Source: Rhodobacteraceae bacterium HLUCCA08
GTDB lineage: Bacteria > Pseudomonadota > Alphaproteobacteria > Rhodobacterales > Rhodobacteraceae
Reading direction: 5' to 3'
NCBI GenBank assembly: GCA_001314655.1
Contig: LJSF01000017.1
Coordinates: 29,662-93,661, forward strand
DNA: 64,000 nt
The position numbers were made by a program, and so were the translations under genes. Under the pieces are notes generated by a model. That model had not been told where the DNA came from, did not search any database, and saw nothing but the letters and a program-made list of their open reading frames with translations. The stretch's first letter is position 1, and the number at the start of each line of letters is the position of its first letter. Of this stretch, positions 25,680 through 34,155 are shown piece after piece.

Positions 25680-26282
25680 ATGGGGTTCATGCGTTTGGTC
25701 GTGGCCGCGGGTTGCGCGGCCGGGATGGTCGGGGCGGATCTGGCGATGGCCGAGACGACGCTGTCGACCCGCACGCGCACCCAGCTTCTGTCGTCGCAGC
25801 TCGATGTGCTCGATGGCCGCGCGGCCCAGCAATACGCCAATTCCGTGCGCCTGCAGCCGCCGCAGGTCGAGGTGCCCTCGGCCGCCGATGAGGGGCCGGC
25901 CTATAGCGGCGGCTATCGCGGACCTTTCCTGGACCTGGCGCGATCCGCGGCGCGGCGCCACGACGTGCCCGAGGACCTGTTCCTGCGCCTGGTGCAGCAG
26001 GAATCGGCCTGGAACGCACGGGCCCTGTCCCATGCCGGGGCGCAGGGGCTGGCCCAGCTGATGCCCGGCACGGCGCGTTTCCTTGGGGTGCGCGATGCCT
26101 GGGACCCGGCGCAGAACCTCGATGGCGGGGCACGCTACCTGCGGATGCAATACGAGGAATTCGGCTCCTGGCGGCTGGCGCTGGCCGCCTACAATGCCGG
26201 GCCGGAGGCGGTGCGGCGGCATGGCGGCGTGCCGCCCTACACCGAAACCCGCAACTACGTCCGGATCATCTGGGGCGGTTGA
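25680..26282 (+). CDS. Lytic transglycosylase, SLT family
   Basis: The 200-residue exported enzyme has a signal peptide (about residues 1-24) and a C-terminal SLT domain. The catalytic glutamate lies in LVQQESAWN, followed by [20 protein letters not shown] and [21 protein letters not shown], the classic family blocks. It cleaves glycan strands of peptidoglycan. I start at the ATG at 25680 (MGFMRLVV) with GGGGGACAGT upstream. It converges on the AraC-type gene with a perfect hairpin between them. Confidence 0.92.
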   Translation: MGFMRLVVAAGCAAGMVGADLAMAETTLSTRTRTQLLSSQLDVLDGRAAQQYANSVRLQPPQVEVPSAADEGPAYSGGYRGPFLDLARSAARRHDVPEDLFLRLVQQESAWNARALSHAGAQGLAQLMPGTARFLGVRDAWDPAQNLDGGARYLRMQYEEFGSWRLALAAYNAGPEAVRRHGGVPPYTETRNYVRIIWGG

Positions 26283-26294
26283 ACCCGGTGCGAC

Positions 26295-26324
26295 GGGCAA
26301 GAAAATTTCGTAATTTTCTTGCCC
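26295..26324. terminator. AT-core palindromic hairpin between convergent genes
   Basis: The arms GGGCAAGAAAATT and AATTTTCTTGCCC form 13 uninterrupted pairs around the loop TCGT. The hairpin sits 12 bases past the transglycosylase stop and seven bases before the AraC-gene stop, so it can end transcription from both sides. Similar AT-core palindromes occur at 45262-45342. Confidence 0.75.
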
Positions 26325-26331
26325 CCCGGGA

Positions 26332-27189
26332 TCAGCCGAGCGGCATGTAGCGCCGGACCGGCCGGCTTGGCGCGGGTGCGTTGGCCAGCGGCCCCTTGCG
26401 GCGGAAGGCGGTCGGCGTCGTCCCGGTCCGGCCCTGGAAGGCACGGCTGAAATAGGCGGCCGAGGCGAAGCCCAGATCGGTGGCGATCTGGTTCACCGGC
26501 AGGTCGCTGTCGCGCAGCAGGATGCGTGCCTCGAACAGGATCCGGTCATTGAGAAGGTCGAGCGCCGAGCGCCCGCAGGTCTGTTTGCAGCACCGGGTCA
26601 GGTGGGTCGGGGTCACGCCCAGGGCACGGGCATAATCGCCCACCCCCAGGGGTTTGCGGAAATCCCGTTCGACAAGATCGGTAAAGGCGGCGACCAGGCG
26701 GGCGGCGCTGGTTTCGGCACGGGCATCGGCGGCATCGCGATCGCGCGCCGCCAGCTGCCGTTCGAAGAACACCGACAGCAGCCCCAACTGATAAAGCGCG
26801 GCGCGGTCATGACCCGGGGCGCTGGAGCCGAGTTCGCGTTCGAGATTGTCCAGATGCGTCGCCAGATCCTTTTGCGCGATCACGTCGCGCAGCCGCAGAT
26901 GCACCGGTTCTTCGGGCCAGTCCATGGCCATGGCGCGGGGGATGGTCAGCATCTGGCCGAAGACCGTGGGTCCGACCTCGATCCCGTACATGGTGCCGGC
27001 GGGAACGAAGATCAGGTTGTTCGGCCCGTAGCCCGAGGTCAGACCGGCCACGGTGACCCGGCCCTGGCCGCGGGCGATGAAGATCATCCGCGGGCTGCGG
27101 TGCGAGCGCATCGCCTCGGTCCGCCACTTGCCCTGGGCGGGATTCATGCCGATGGCGGTCAGGGCAAGGGATTCCCCGGTTTCGATCAT
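26332..27189 (-). CDS. AraC-family transcriptional regulator
   Basis: The 285-residue protein has an N-terminal cupin-like sensing region ([17 protein letters not shown], then [17 protein letters not shown]) and a C-terminal double helix-turn-helix AraC domain. The second helix region contains [35 protein letters not shown], the AraC signature. The ligand and targets are unknown; no divergent partner reveals them. I prefer the ATG at 27189, which has GGGGGA seven bases upstream; a GTG two codons earlier is possible. Confidence 0.88.
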   Translation of the reverse strand: MIETGESLALTAIGMNPAQGKWRTEAMRSHRSPRMIFIARGQGRVTVAGLTSGYGPNNLIFVPAGTMYGIEVGPTVFGQMLTIPRAMAMDWPEEPVHLRLRDVIAQKDLATHLDNLERELGSSAPGHDRAALYQLGLLSVFFERQLAARDRDAADARAETSAARLVAAFTDLVERDFRKPLGVGDYARALGVTPTHLTRCCKQTCGRSALDLLNDRILFEARILLRDSDLPVNQIATDLGFASAAYFSRAFQGRTGTTPTAFRRKGPLANAPAPSRPVRRYMPLG

Positions 27190-27294
27190 GTTCACATCCC
27201 CCGATGTCGGATATGTGCAAGTCTGGACCCTGGCCAGCCCGCGATCAAGCGGACATTCGGCGACACAGCGTTTCGCGGCCGCAAAACCGGGGGA

Positions 27295-28167
27295 TCACTC
27301 TGTGGACGGGATGTGGACAGGTCGCCAGGCGCCCATCCGGGCCCGCGCCCAGGTGCGCTGGCGCTTGGCATATTGCCGGCTGGCGGTGATCGCCGCCGTG
27401 CGGGCGGCATCCAGCGACAGCTCGCCCCGGACATGGGCGACCAGTTCGCGGGCACCGATCGCCTTGGAGGCCGGTGCGGCGGGGTCGAAATCCGGGGCCA
27501 TCGCCCGGGCTTCGTCCAGGGCGCCGGCCTCCAGCATCCGGTCGAACCGGGCCGCGATCCGGGCGTTCAGCCAGGCCGCATCCGGCATCAGCGCGATCGG
27601 ATCGGCCTGCGACAGGGGCAGGTCCGGCGGCGGCGTGTCGGCCTGCCAGGCGCGGATCGACCGGCCGGTGGCGCGCCGGACCTCCCAGGCGCGCTGGACC
27701 CGGGCGCGGTTGCGCAGATCCAGCCCGGCGCGGGTGTCGGCATCCAGCGCCTCGACCAGGGCGGGCAGGGGCAGGGCGTCGCCCTCGGCCCGGATCGCCG
27801 GCGGGGTCGGCGGGATTTCGGCCAGCCCCTCGGTCAGGGCAGCGAAATAGAGCCCGGTGCCGCCGGTGATGATCGGCCGCTCCGTCCCGGCCAGAAAGCG
27901 GCGCATATCGCGCAGCCAGGCGCCGGCCGAATAGGGCCGATCGGGGTCGAGAAAGCCGTAGAGCGCGTGAGGCGCCCGGGCCCGGTCCGCTTGTGTGGGT
28001 TGCGCCGTCAGCACCTCCCAGCCGCGATAGACCTGCAGCGCATCGGCATTGACGACGATGCCGCCCCGGGTTTCGGCGATCCGCAGGGCAAGCTCGGACT
28101 TGCCGCTGGCGGTGGGGCCGAAGATCAGGACCGGACGGTCGTCGGACAGGCAGGACAGGTCGATCAT
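27295..28167 (-). CDS. miaA: tRNA dimethylallyltransferase
   Basis: The 290-residue MiaA isopentenylates A37 of tRNAs reading UNN codons. It has the P-loop GPTASGKS (residues 17-24), the following [18 protein letters not shown] block, [20 protein letters not shown] and a C-terminal KAIGARE...[12 protein letters not shown] stretch. It is divergent from pyrH with 75 bases between the start codons. The long plus-strand frame across it is a GC shadow. Confidence 0.95.
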   Translation of the reverse strand: MIDLSCLSDDRPVLIFGPTASGKSELALRIAETRGGIVVNADALQVYRGWEVLTAQPTQADRARAPHALYGFLDPDRPYSAGAWLRDMRRFLAGTERPIITGGTGLYFAALTEGLAEIPPTPPAIRAEGDALPLPALVEALDADTRAGLDLRNRARVQRAWEVRRATGRSIRAWQADTPPPDLPLSQADPIALMPDAAWLNARIAARFDRMLEAGALDEARAMAPDFDPAAPASKAIGARELVAHVRGELSLDAARTAAITASRQYAKRQRTWARARMGAWRPVHIPSTE

Positions 28168-28242
28168 CACGCGCGTTTCATGCCATTGCACCTGCCCCCC
28201 TTTTGGGACATTTTGCGCCCGACGCAAAGCAGGAGACCCGCG

Positions 28243-28968
28243 ATGACCGACACCGACCAGACGGCGTTCAAACGGGTCCTGCTGAAGATCTCGGGCGAGG
28301 CGCTGATGGGCGACCAGGGCTATGGCCTGCACCCGCCCACGGTCGAACGGATCGCCCGCGAGGTCCAGTCGGTCCAGCGGATGGGCGTCGAGATCTGCAT
28401 GGTGATCGGCGGCGGCAACATCTTTCGCGGTCTCGCCGGCAGCGCCCAGGGGATGGAGCGGACGACCGCCGATTACATGGGCATGCTGGCCACGGTGATG
28501 AACGCCCTGGCGATGCAGAGCGCGCTGGAAGGGCTGGGTGTCTTCACCCGGGTGATCACCGCGATCCGCATGGACGAGGTGGCCGAGCCCTATATCCGCC
28601 GCCGCGCCGTGCGGCACCTGGAAAAGGGCCGGGTGGTGATCTTTGCCGCCGGCACCGGCAATCCCTATTTCACCACCGACACCGCGGCCACGTTGCGGGC
28701 CAGCGAAATGGCCTGCGAGGCGATCTTCAAGGGCACCAAGGTCGACGGGGTCTATGACAAGGACCCGGTCAAGCATGCCGATGCCAGGCGCTATGACACG
28801 GTGACCTATGACGAGGTGCTGCAAAAGCACCTTGGGGTCATGGATGCCAGCGCCATCGCCCTGGCCCGCGACAACGATCTGCCGATCATCGTGTTTTCGC
28901 TGGATGAACCGGGCGGCTTCAAGGGGATCCTGAAGGGCGAAGGCACCTATACCAAGGTTCATGAGTGA
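28243..28968 (+). CDS. pyrH: UMP kinase
   Basis: The 241-residue amino-acid-kinase-fold enzyme phosphorylates UMP to UDP. Signatures are [54 protein letters not shown] and [13 protein letters not shown]. The ATG at 28243 is preceded by AGGAG. It begins the pyrH-frr-uppS-cdsA-dxr series that leads into the envelope operon, a conserved order in proteobacteria. Confidence 0.97.
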   Translation: MTDTDQTAFKRVLLKISGEALMGDQGYGLHPPTVERIAREVQSVQRMGVEICMVIGGGNIFRGLAGSAQGMERTTADYMGMLATVMNALAMQSALEGLGVFTRVITAIRMDEVAEPYIRRRAVRHLEKGRVVIFAAGTGNPYFTTDTAATLRASEMACEAIFKGTKVDGVYDKDPVKHADARRYDTVTYDEVLQKHLGVMDASAIALARDNDLPIIVFSLDEPGGFKGILKGEGTYTKVHE

Positions 28969-29144
28969 CGGGACGCGCACTCTTCGCTTGGTCGACCGGC
29001 GGTCAGGTGCCGGCCAGCAGGATCCCGAATGGGCCGCCTGCACCTGCGTTGCACCGCTGGTGGGCCGGTTTTGCGAACGGTGCTCTATACAACAGGCGCG
29101 CCGAAGGGCTATAGCAGGCAAAACCGAAGCGACAGAGCAGTCCA

Positions 29145-29711
29145 ATGTCCGACGATTTCGAACTCGATACCGATGACCTGACCCGCCGGATGGACGGAGC
29201 CATTGCCGCCTTGCGCACCGAATTCGCGTCCCTCAGAACCGGCCGTGCCTCGGCCTCGATGCTGGAGCCGGTGATGGTCGACGCCTATGGCAGCCCGACC
29301 CCGATCAACCAGGTCGGCACCGTCAACGTGCCCGAACCGCGCATGGTCACCATCAATGTCTGGGACAAGGGCCTGGTCGGCAAGGTGGAAAAGGCGATCC
29401 GCGAAAGCGGGCTGGGCATCAACCCGCAGCTCAACGGCACCATCATCATGCTGCCGATCCCCGAGTTGAACGAGGAACGCCGCCGCGAACTGACCAAGGT
29501 CGCGGCGCAATATGCCGAACATGCCCGGGTCGCGGTCCGCAACGTGCGCCGCGACGGGATGGACCAGGTCAAGAAGGCCAAGGCCGACGGTCTGATGTCC
29601 GAGGACGACCAGAAATTCTGGGAAGACGAAGTGCAGGCCCTGACCGACCGCTTCATCGCCCAGGTGGACGAGGCGCTCGAGACCAAGCAAGGCGAAATCA
29701 TGCAGGTCTGA
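29145..29711 (+). CDS. frr: Ribosome recycling factor
   Basis: The 188-residue RRF splits post-termination ribosomes together with EF-G. Family blocks are visible: [67 protein letters not shown] and [16 protein letters not shown]. It lies 176 bases after pyrH, so it may have its own promoter, and is followed by uppS 61 bases on. Confidence 0.97.
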   Translation: MSDDFELDTDDLTRRMDGAIAALRTEFASLRTGRASASMLEPVMVDAYGSPTPINQVGTVNVPEPRMVTINVWDKGLVGKVEKAIRESGLGINPQLNGTIIMLPIPELNEERRRELTKVAAQYAEHARVAVRNVRRDGMDQVKKAKADGLMSEDDQKFWEDEVQALTDRFIAQVDEALETKQGEIMQV

Positions 29712-29772
29712 TCATAATGGGGTCACCTTTTCGCGGTAGGCCCCGCATCGGACCGCAGACAGGAGCGCAGGA

Positions 29773-30498
29773 ATGGCCAGGGATTTGACCGAGCAGGGTC
29801 CCGCACATGTGGCGATCATCATGGACGGGAACGGCCGCTGGGCGCAGATGCGCGGGCGACCGCGGCTGTTCGGCCATCATGCCGGTGCCCGCCGGGTCCG
29901 CGAGATCGTCGAGGCCTGTCCCGATCACGGGGTCAAATACCTGACCATCTTCGCCTTTTCGACCGAGAACTGGAAACGCACCCAGGCCGAAGTCGCCGGG
30001 CTGATGAAGCTGTTCCGCCGCTATATCGAACGCGAGGCGCAGGATCTGTTGCGCAACGGCGTGCGGGTGCGGTTCATCGGCGACCGGGTGCGGCTGGATG
30101 ACCGGCTGGTCCAGTTGATGGATGATCTCGAACTGATGACCGCCGACAATGACCGCGTCCACCTGACCGTGGCGATCAATTACGGCGGCCGGGACGAGGT
30201 CGCCCGCGCCACGCGCCGGCTGGCCCATGATGTCGCGCAGGGCAAGCTCGACCCGCGCGAGGTGAACGACGAAACCCTTCCGCGATACCTCGATACCTGC
30301 ATGCTGCCCGATCCCGACCTGGTGATCCGCACCAGCGGCGAGGCGCGGATTTCCAACTTTCTTCTGTGGCAATCGGCCTATTCGGAATACGAATTCGTCG
30401 ACACACTCTGGCCCGATTTCACCCGCGATGAATTCGCCCGGGTGCTGGGCGGTTTCGCGACCCGTGACCGCCGCTTCGGGGCGGTCCGGGCAGGCTGA
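29773..30498 (+). CDS. uppS: Isoprenyl transferase (undecaprenyl diphosphate synthase)
   Basis: The 241-residue cis-prenyltransferase makes the C55 carrier lipid for peptidoglycan and O-antigen. It has VAIIMDGNGRWAQ with the catalytic Asp18, GHHAGARRVREIV, TIFAFSTENWKR and the C-terminal RTSGEARISNFLLWQSAYSEYEF. The AGGAGCGCAGG ribosome site precedes the ATG. cdsA follows after four bases. Confidence 0.96.
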   Translation: MARDLTEQGPAHVAIIMDGNGRWAQMRGRPRLFGHHAGARRVREIVEACPDHGVKYLTIFAFSTENWKRTQAEVAGLMKLFRRYIEREAQDLLRNGVRVRFIGDRVRLDDRLVQLMDDLELMTADNDRVHLTVAINYGGRDEVARATRRLAHDVAQGKLDPREVNDETLPRYLDTCMLPDPDLVIRTSGEARISNFLLWQSAYSEYEFVDTLWPDFTRDEFARVLGGFATRDRRFGAVRAG

Positions 30499-30502
30499 CG
30501 GG

Positions 30503-31309
30503 ATGGCGCCCGATCCGGCGCCGTCGGGGCGATGGGATGACCTGACCACGCGCCTGGTGTCGGGCGCGGCCATGGTCGTGATCGGCATCGCCGCGATCGT
30601 CGCCGGCGGGCTGTGGTTCCAGATGCTGGCGGTCTTTGTCACCGCGGTCATGGTCTGGGAATGCTGGATCATGATCCGCGGCACCTCTCCGGTGTCGGGA
30701 ATGCTGCTGGCGGCCGGTGTCGCGTCGATCCAGTCGGCGCAACTGGCCGGCGGGGCGGTGCCCAGCCACCTTTGGCTGTTCGCCGTGGTGCCGCTGATCG
30801 GCGCGGCGATCCTGACGCGCGAACGGCTGAGCTTTGCGGTCTTCGCCCTGGCGATCCAGGTCGCCGGCTGGGGGCTGATCCATTTCCGCAGTGATTTCGG
30901 GGTCACCTGGCTGATCTGGCTGGTGCTGGTGGTCGTGGTCACCGACATCGCCGGCTATTTCGCGGGCAAGGCCTTTGGCGGGCCGAAATTCTGGCCCCGG
31001 ATCAGCCCGAAAAAGACCTGGTCGGGCACCGCCGCGGGCTGGATCGCGGCCGGGCTGGTCGGCCTTGGCTTTGCCCTGTTCACCCCGGCCGGCTGGATCC
31101 TGGTGCCGCTGTCCATGGTGCTCAGCCTTGCCGGGCAGATGGGCGACATCGCCGAAAGCGCCTTCAAGCGGCGCCAGGGGGTCAAGGACAGTTCCGCCCT
31201 GATCCCCGGCCATGGCGGGCTGTTCGACCGGTTCGACGCGCTGCTGGGGGCGTCGCTGTTCATGTTGCTGGTCGCGGACCTGTTCAACCTGCCGGGGGTC
31301 GCGTTTTGA
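30503..31309 (+). CDS. cdsA: Phosphatidate cytidylyltransferase
   Basis: The 268-residue integral membrane enzyme makes CDP-diacylglycerol. Hydrophobic segments cover most of the length, and the C-terminal CDS signature is present as KDSSALIPGHGGLFDRFD (about residues 229-246), preceded by SPKKTWSGTAAGW. Its stop overlaps the TTG start of dxr by four bases. An earlier in-frame start inside uppS is not needed. Confidence 0.95.
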   Translation: MAPDPAPSGRWDDLTTRLVSGAAMVVIGIAAIVAGGLWFQMLAVFVTAVMVWECWIMIRGTSPVSGMLLAAGVASIQSAQLAGGAVPSHLWLFAVVPLIGAAILTRERLSFAVFALAIQVAGWGLIHFRSDFGVTWLIWLVLVVVVTDIAGYFAGKAFGGPKFWPRISPKKTWSGTAAGWIAAGLVGLGFALFTPAGWILVPLSMVLSLAGQMGDIAESAFKRRQGVKDSSALIPGHGGLFDRFDALLGASLFMLLVADLFNLPGVAF

Positions 31310-32481
31310 GGCGGGTCAGCATCTTTGGCGCCACCGGTTCGATCGGGCAGAACACGCTGGATCTGATCCGGCGCGATCCGGGCGCCTATCAGGTCGTGGC
31401 CCTGACCGGGGGGCGCAATATCGCGCAATTGGCGCGTGATGCCAAGGATTTGCGGGCCGAGATTGCAGTGACCTGCCATGCCGGTCTGCTGGAGGATCTG
31501 CGCGCGGCCCTGGCCGGCAGCGGGGTCGAGGCCGCGGCCGGCGAAGCGGCGCTGGTCGAGGCCGCCGACCGGCAGGCCGACTGGATCATGTCGGCCATCG
31601 TCGGCGCGGCGGGGCTGGCGCCGGGCTTTCGGGCGCTGCGCCATGGCACCACGCTGGCGCTGGCCAACAAGGAATCGCTGGTTGCCGCCGGGCCGCTGCT
31701 GATGGCCGAGGCGGCGCGGCACGCGGCCCGGATCCTGCCGGTGGATTCCGAACATTCGGCGGTCTTCCAGGCCCTGGTGGGCGAGGATATCGCCGCGGTC
31801 GAGCGCATCGTCATCACCGCCTCGGGCGGGGCGCTGCGCGACTGGCCGCTGGAGCGGCTCGCCGCCGCCACGCCCGAGGATGCCGGGGCGCATCCCAACT
31901 GGGACATGGGGCAGCGGATCACGATCGATTCCGCGTCGATGTTCAACAAGGCGCTGGAACTGATCGAAACCCGGGAATTCTTCGGGATCGCGCCGAAAAA
32001 GATCACGGCGGTCATGCATCCGCAAAGCATCGTGCATGCGCTTGTCGGCTTCCGGGATGGTGCCTTGATGGCGCATATGGGGTCTCCGGACATGCGGCAC
32101 GCGATCGGCTATGCGCTCAACTGGCCGGACCGCTGGCACCTGCCGGTCGAACGGATCGACCTGACGCGGATCGGACGGCTCGACTTTCACGAACCCGACC
32201 TGCAACGCTTTCCCGCGCTGCGTCTGGCGCGCGAGGTCATGCAGATCCGCGGCGGTGCCGGCACGGTGTTCAATGCCGCCAAGGAGATCGCGCTCGATGC
32301 CTTCATCGCCGGGCGCATCGGTTTCACGGACATGGCGCCGCTGGTGGAACGGACCCTTTCCGCGCTTTCGTCCGAAATACGCCTTGATGGCGCCATGCAC
32401 AGCCTTGAGACCGTGCTGGATCTGAACCATGTTGCCCGGCAACGCGCTGTTGCCCTTCTGGAAACGACCGGGACCACTTGA
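31306..32481 (+). CDS. dxr: 1-Deoxy-D-xylulose 5-phosphate reductoisomerase
   Basis: The 391-residue enzyme commits to the MEP isoprenoid pathway, supplying precursors for uppS and miaA. It has the NADPH-binding IFGATGSIGQNTLDLI, then LANKESLVAAG, PVDSEHSAVFQ and HPNWDMGQRITIDSASMFNKALELIE with metal ligands. The start is TTG at 31306, overlapping cdsA by four bases; the next ATG would cut into the Rossmann fold. The low-efficiency start suggests dosing by coupling. Confidence 0.95.
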   Translation: MRRVSIFGATGSIGQNTLDLIRRDPGAYQVVALTGGRNIAQLARDAKDLRAEIAVTCHAGLLEDLRAALAGSGVEAAAGEAALVEAADRQADWIMSAIVGAAGLAPGFRALRHGTTLALANKESLVAAGPLLMAEAARHAARILPVDSEHSAVFQALVGEDIAAVERIVITASGGALRDWPLERLAAATPEDAGAHPNWDMGQRITIDSASMFNKALELIETREFFGIAPKKITAVMHPQSIVHALVGFRDGALMAHMGSPDMRHAIGYALNWPDRWHLPVERIDLTRIGRLDFHEPDLQRFPALRLAREVMQIRGGAGTVFNAAKEIALDAFIAGRIGFTDMAPLVERTLSALSSEIRLDGAMHSLETVLDLNHVARQRAVALLETTGTT

Positions 32482-33803
32482 TGGAATATCTGCCGACCTT
32501 CGGGAACACCGCCCTGACGATCGCCGCCTTCGTGGTGGCCCTGTCGATCATCGTGGCGATCCACGAATACGGCCATTACATCGTCGGCCGCTGGTCCGGC
32601 ATCCATGCCGAGGTCTATTCGCTGGGCTTCGGTCCGGTGCTCTGGAGCCGTCATGACAAGCGCGGCACCAAGTGGCAGGTGGCGGCGATCCCGCTGGGCG
32701 GCTACGTGAAATTCCTGGGCGATGCCAATGCCGCCAGTGTCGGCGGGGACGAGGAGGTGCCCAAGGCGCGCAACACCATGCTGGGCGCGCCGCTCTGGGC
32801 GCGGGCGGCGACGGTGGCGGCGGGGCCGATCTTCAACTTCGTGCTGGCGGCGCTGATCTTTGCCGGGGTGCTGATCTTCAACGGCCAGGCCAGCGGGCAG
32901 TTGACCGTGGCCTCGGTTCCCGACTGGCCCGAGGACCGGGCGATGGAGCTGCGGGCCGGCGATGTCGTCCTGTCGATCGACGGGCAGGAGCTGAGTTTCG
33001 ATGACAGCTATGGGCCCCTTGTCGATACGCTGCCCTCGGCCCCGTCGCTGACCTACGAGGTCGAACGCGACGGCCAGGTGATCGCGGTGCAGGGGCCGCA
33101 TCCGGTGCCGACGCTGGCCGCCTCGATCTCGCCTCGGTCGGCCGCCGATGACGCCGATCTGCGGGTGGGCGACGTGATCCTGTCGATGAACGGGACCGAG
33201 GTCTTTGCCTTCAACGACATGGTGGCCATCGTCGACGCTGTCGGCGGCACGCCCGTGGCGCTGTCGGTCTGGCGCGACGGCGCGATTTTCGAGACCACGA
33301 TCACCCCGCGTCTGCTGCCCCAGCGCCAGGACGACGGTTCGCTGCGCGACGAATACAAGCTGGGGATCGGCAGTGTCGGGGTGTTCTTCGATCCGGTCAC
33401 CGAACCGGTCGGCCCGCTGCGCGCCCTGTGGCTGGGCACCCGCAACACCTGGGAGGTGATCACCGGGTCGATCCAGGGCCTGGGCGCGATGATCAGCGGT
33501 GCGATCAACCATTGCAGCCTGAACAGCCCCGTGGGCATCGCCGAGGCGGCGGGGTCGATGGCGTCGCAGGGCACGATGAGCTTCATCAGCTTCGTCGCGG
33601 TGCTGTCGGCGGCCGTGGGCTTGCTGAACCTGTTTCCGATCCCGATCCTGGATGGCGGGCACCTGATGTTCTACGCCTACGAGGCGGTCACCGGCAGACT
33701 GCCTTCGGACGGCGCGTTGCGGATCGCGATGGCGATCGGGCTGGCGCTGATCGGCACGCTGATGCTGTTCGCCCTGGCCAACGACCTGTTCCTGTGCCCG
33801 TGA
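32481..33803 (+). CDS. rseP: Site-2 protease RseP
   Basis: The 440-residue membrane metalloprotease has the zinc motif HEYGH (residues 28-32) in the first helix, two PDZ-like regions (about 115-190 and 205-285) and the third zinc ligand in LDGGHLMFYAYE near the C-terminus. It cleaves anti-sigma factors and leftover signal peptides. Its ATG overlaps the dxr stop by one base. It stands just before bamA, as in most proteobacteria. Confidence 0.95.
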   Translation: MEYLPTFGNTALTIAAFVVALSIIVAIHEYGHYIVGRWSGIHAEVYSLGFGPVLWSRHDKRGTKWQVAAIPLGGYVKFLGDANAASVGGDEEVPKARNTMLGAPLWARAATVAAGPIFNFVLAALIFAGVLIFNGQASGQLTVASVPDWPEDRAMELRAGDVVLSIDGQELSFDDSYGPLVDTLPSAPSLTYEVERDGQVIAVQGPHPVPTLAASISPRSAADDADLRVGDVILSMNGTEVFAFNDMVAIVDAVGGTPVALSVWRDGAIFETTITPRLLPQRQDDGSLRDEYKLGIGSVGVFFDPVTEPVGPLRALWLGTRNTWEVITGSIQGLGAMISGAINHCSLNSPVGIAEAAGSMASQGTMSFISFVAVLSAAVGLLNLFPIPILDGGHLMFYAYEAVTGRLPSDGALRIAMAIGLALIGTLMLFALANDLFLCP

Positions 33804-33904
33804 CGGGGCGGCAGAATTGCCAAGGTGACTCCGCGGCTTTGCCCATTTTGTGCCACATTTCCGGGTCAGACTGGAGGCGTTGACCGCAACAGGAGGCCGA
33901 TGCG

Positions 33905-34036
33905 ATGCAGACGATCACCGCCGGATACCGAGGGCTGTCCCTGCTACTGGACCTGAACTGGGATCGGATCCTCTATATCGCCACGATCTTTGGGGCCCTG
34001 GCGCTTGGCGCCTTCGTCGGAACCCTCGGGCACTGA
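33905..34036 (+). CDS. Small membrane protein of 43 residues
   Basis: An ATG at 33905, with a perfect AGGAGG at 33891-33896, opens a frame reading MQTITAGYRGLSLLLDLNWD, then the helix-forming RILYIATIFGALALGAFVG and a stop at 34034. An amphipathic N-terminus followed by one transmembrane helix suggests a small inner-membrane protein. Similar short proteins occur in other Rhodobacterales as far as I recall, without known function. Its place between rseP and bamA hints at an envelope-related role. An overlapping 68-codon frame starting at 33900 is a shadow. Confidence 0.7.
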   Translation: MQTITAGYRGLSLLLDLNWDRILYIATIFGALALGAFVGTLGH

Positions 34037-34155
34037 GCGCCGCCACATCGGAATGAGGCTGGGCGCGCCGCTTGCGGCGCGCTTTCACGTTTTGACAAGG
34101 CGGGGCCAAGCCGATACGACAGATCCACTGGGATGTCGGACAGAGAAAAACAGCC

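Noticed and set aside
26602..28200. Long plus-strand extension upstream of pyrH
   Set aside because: It is the complement of the AraC and miaA genes; pyrH begins at 28243 with its own AGGAG.
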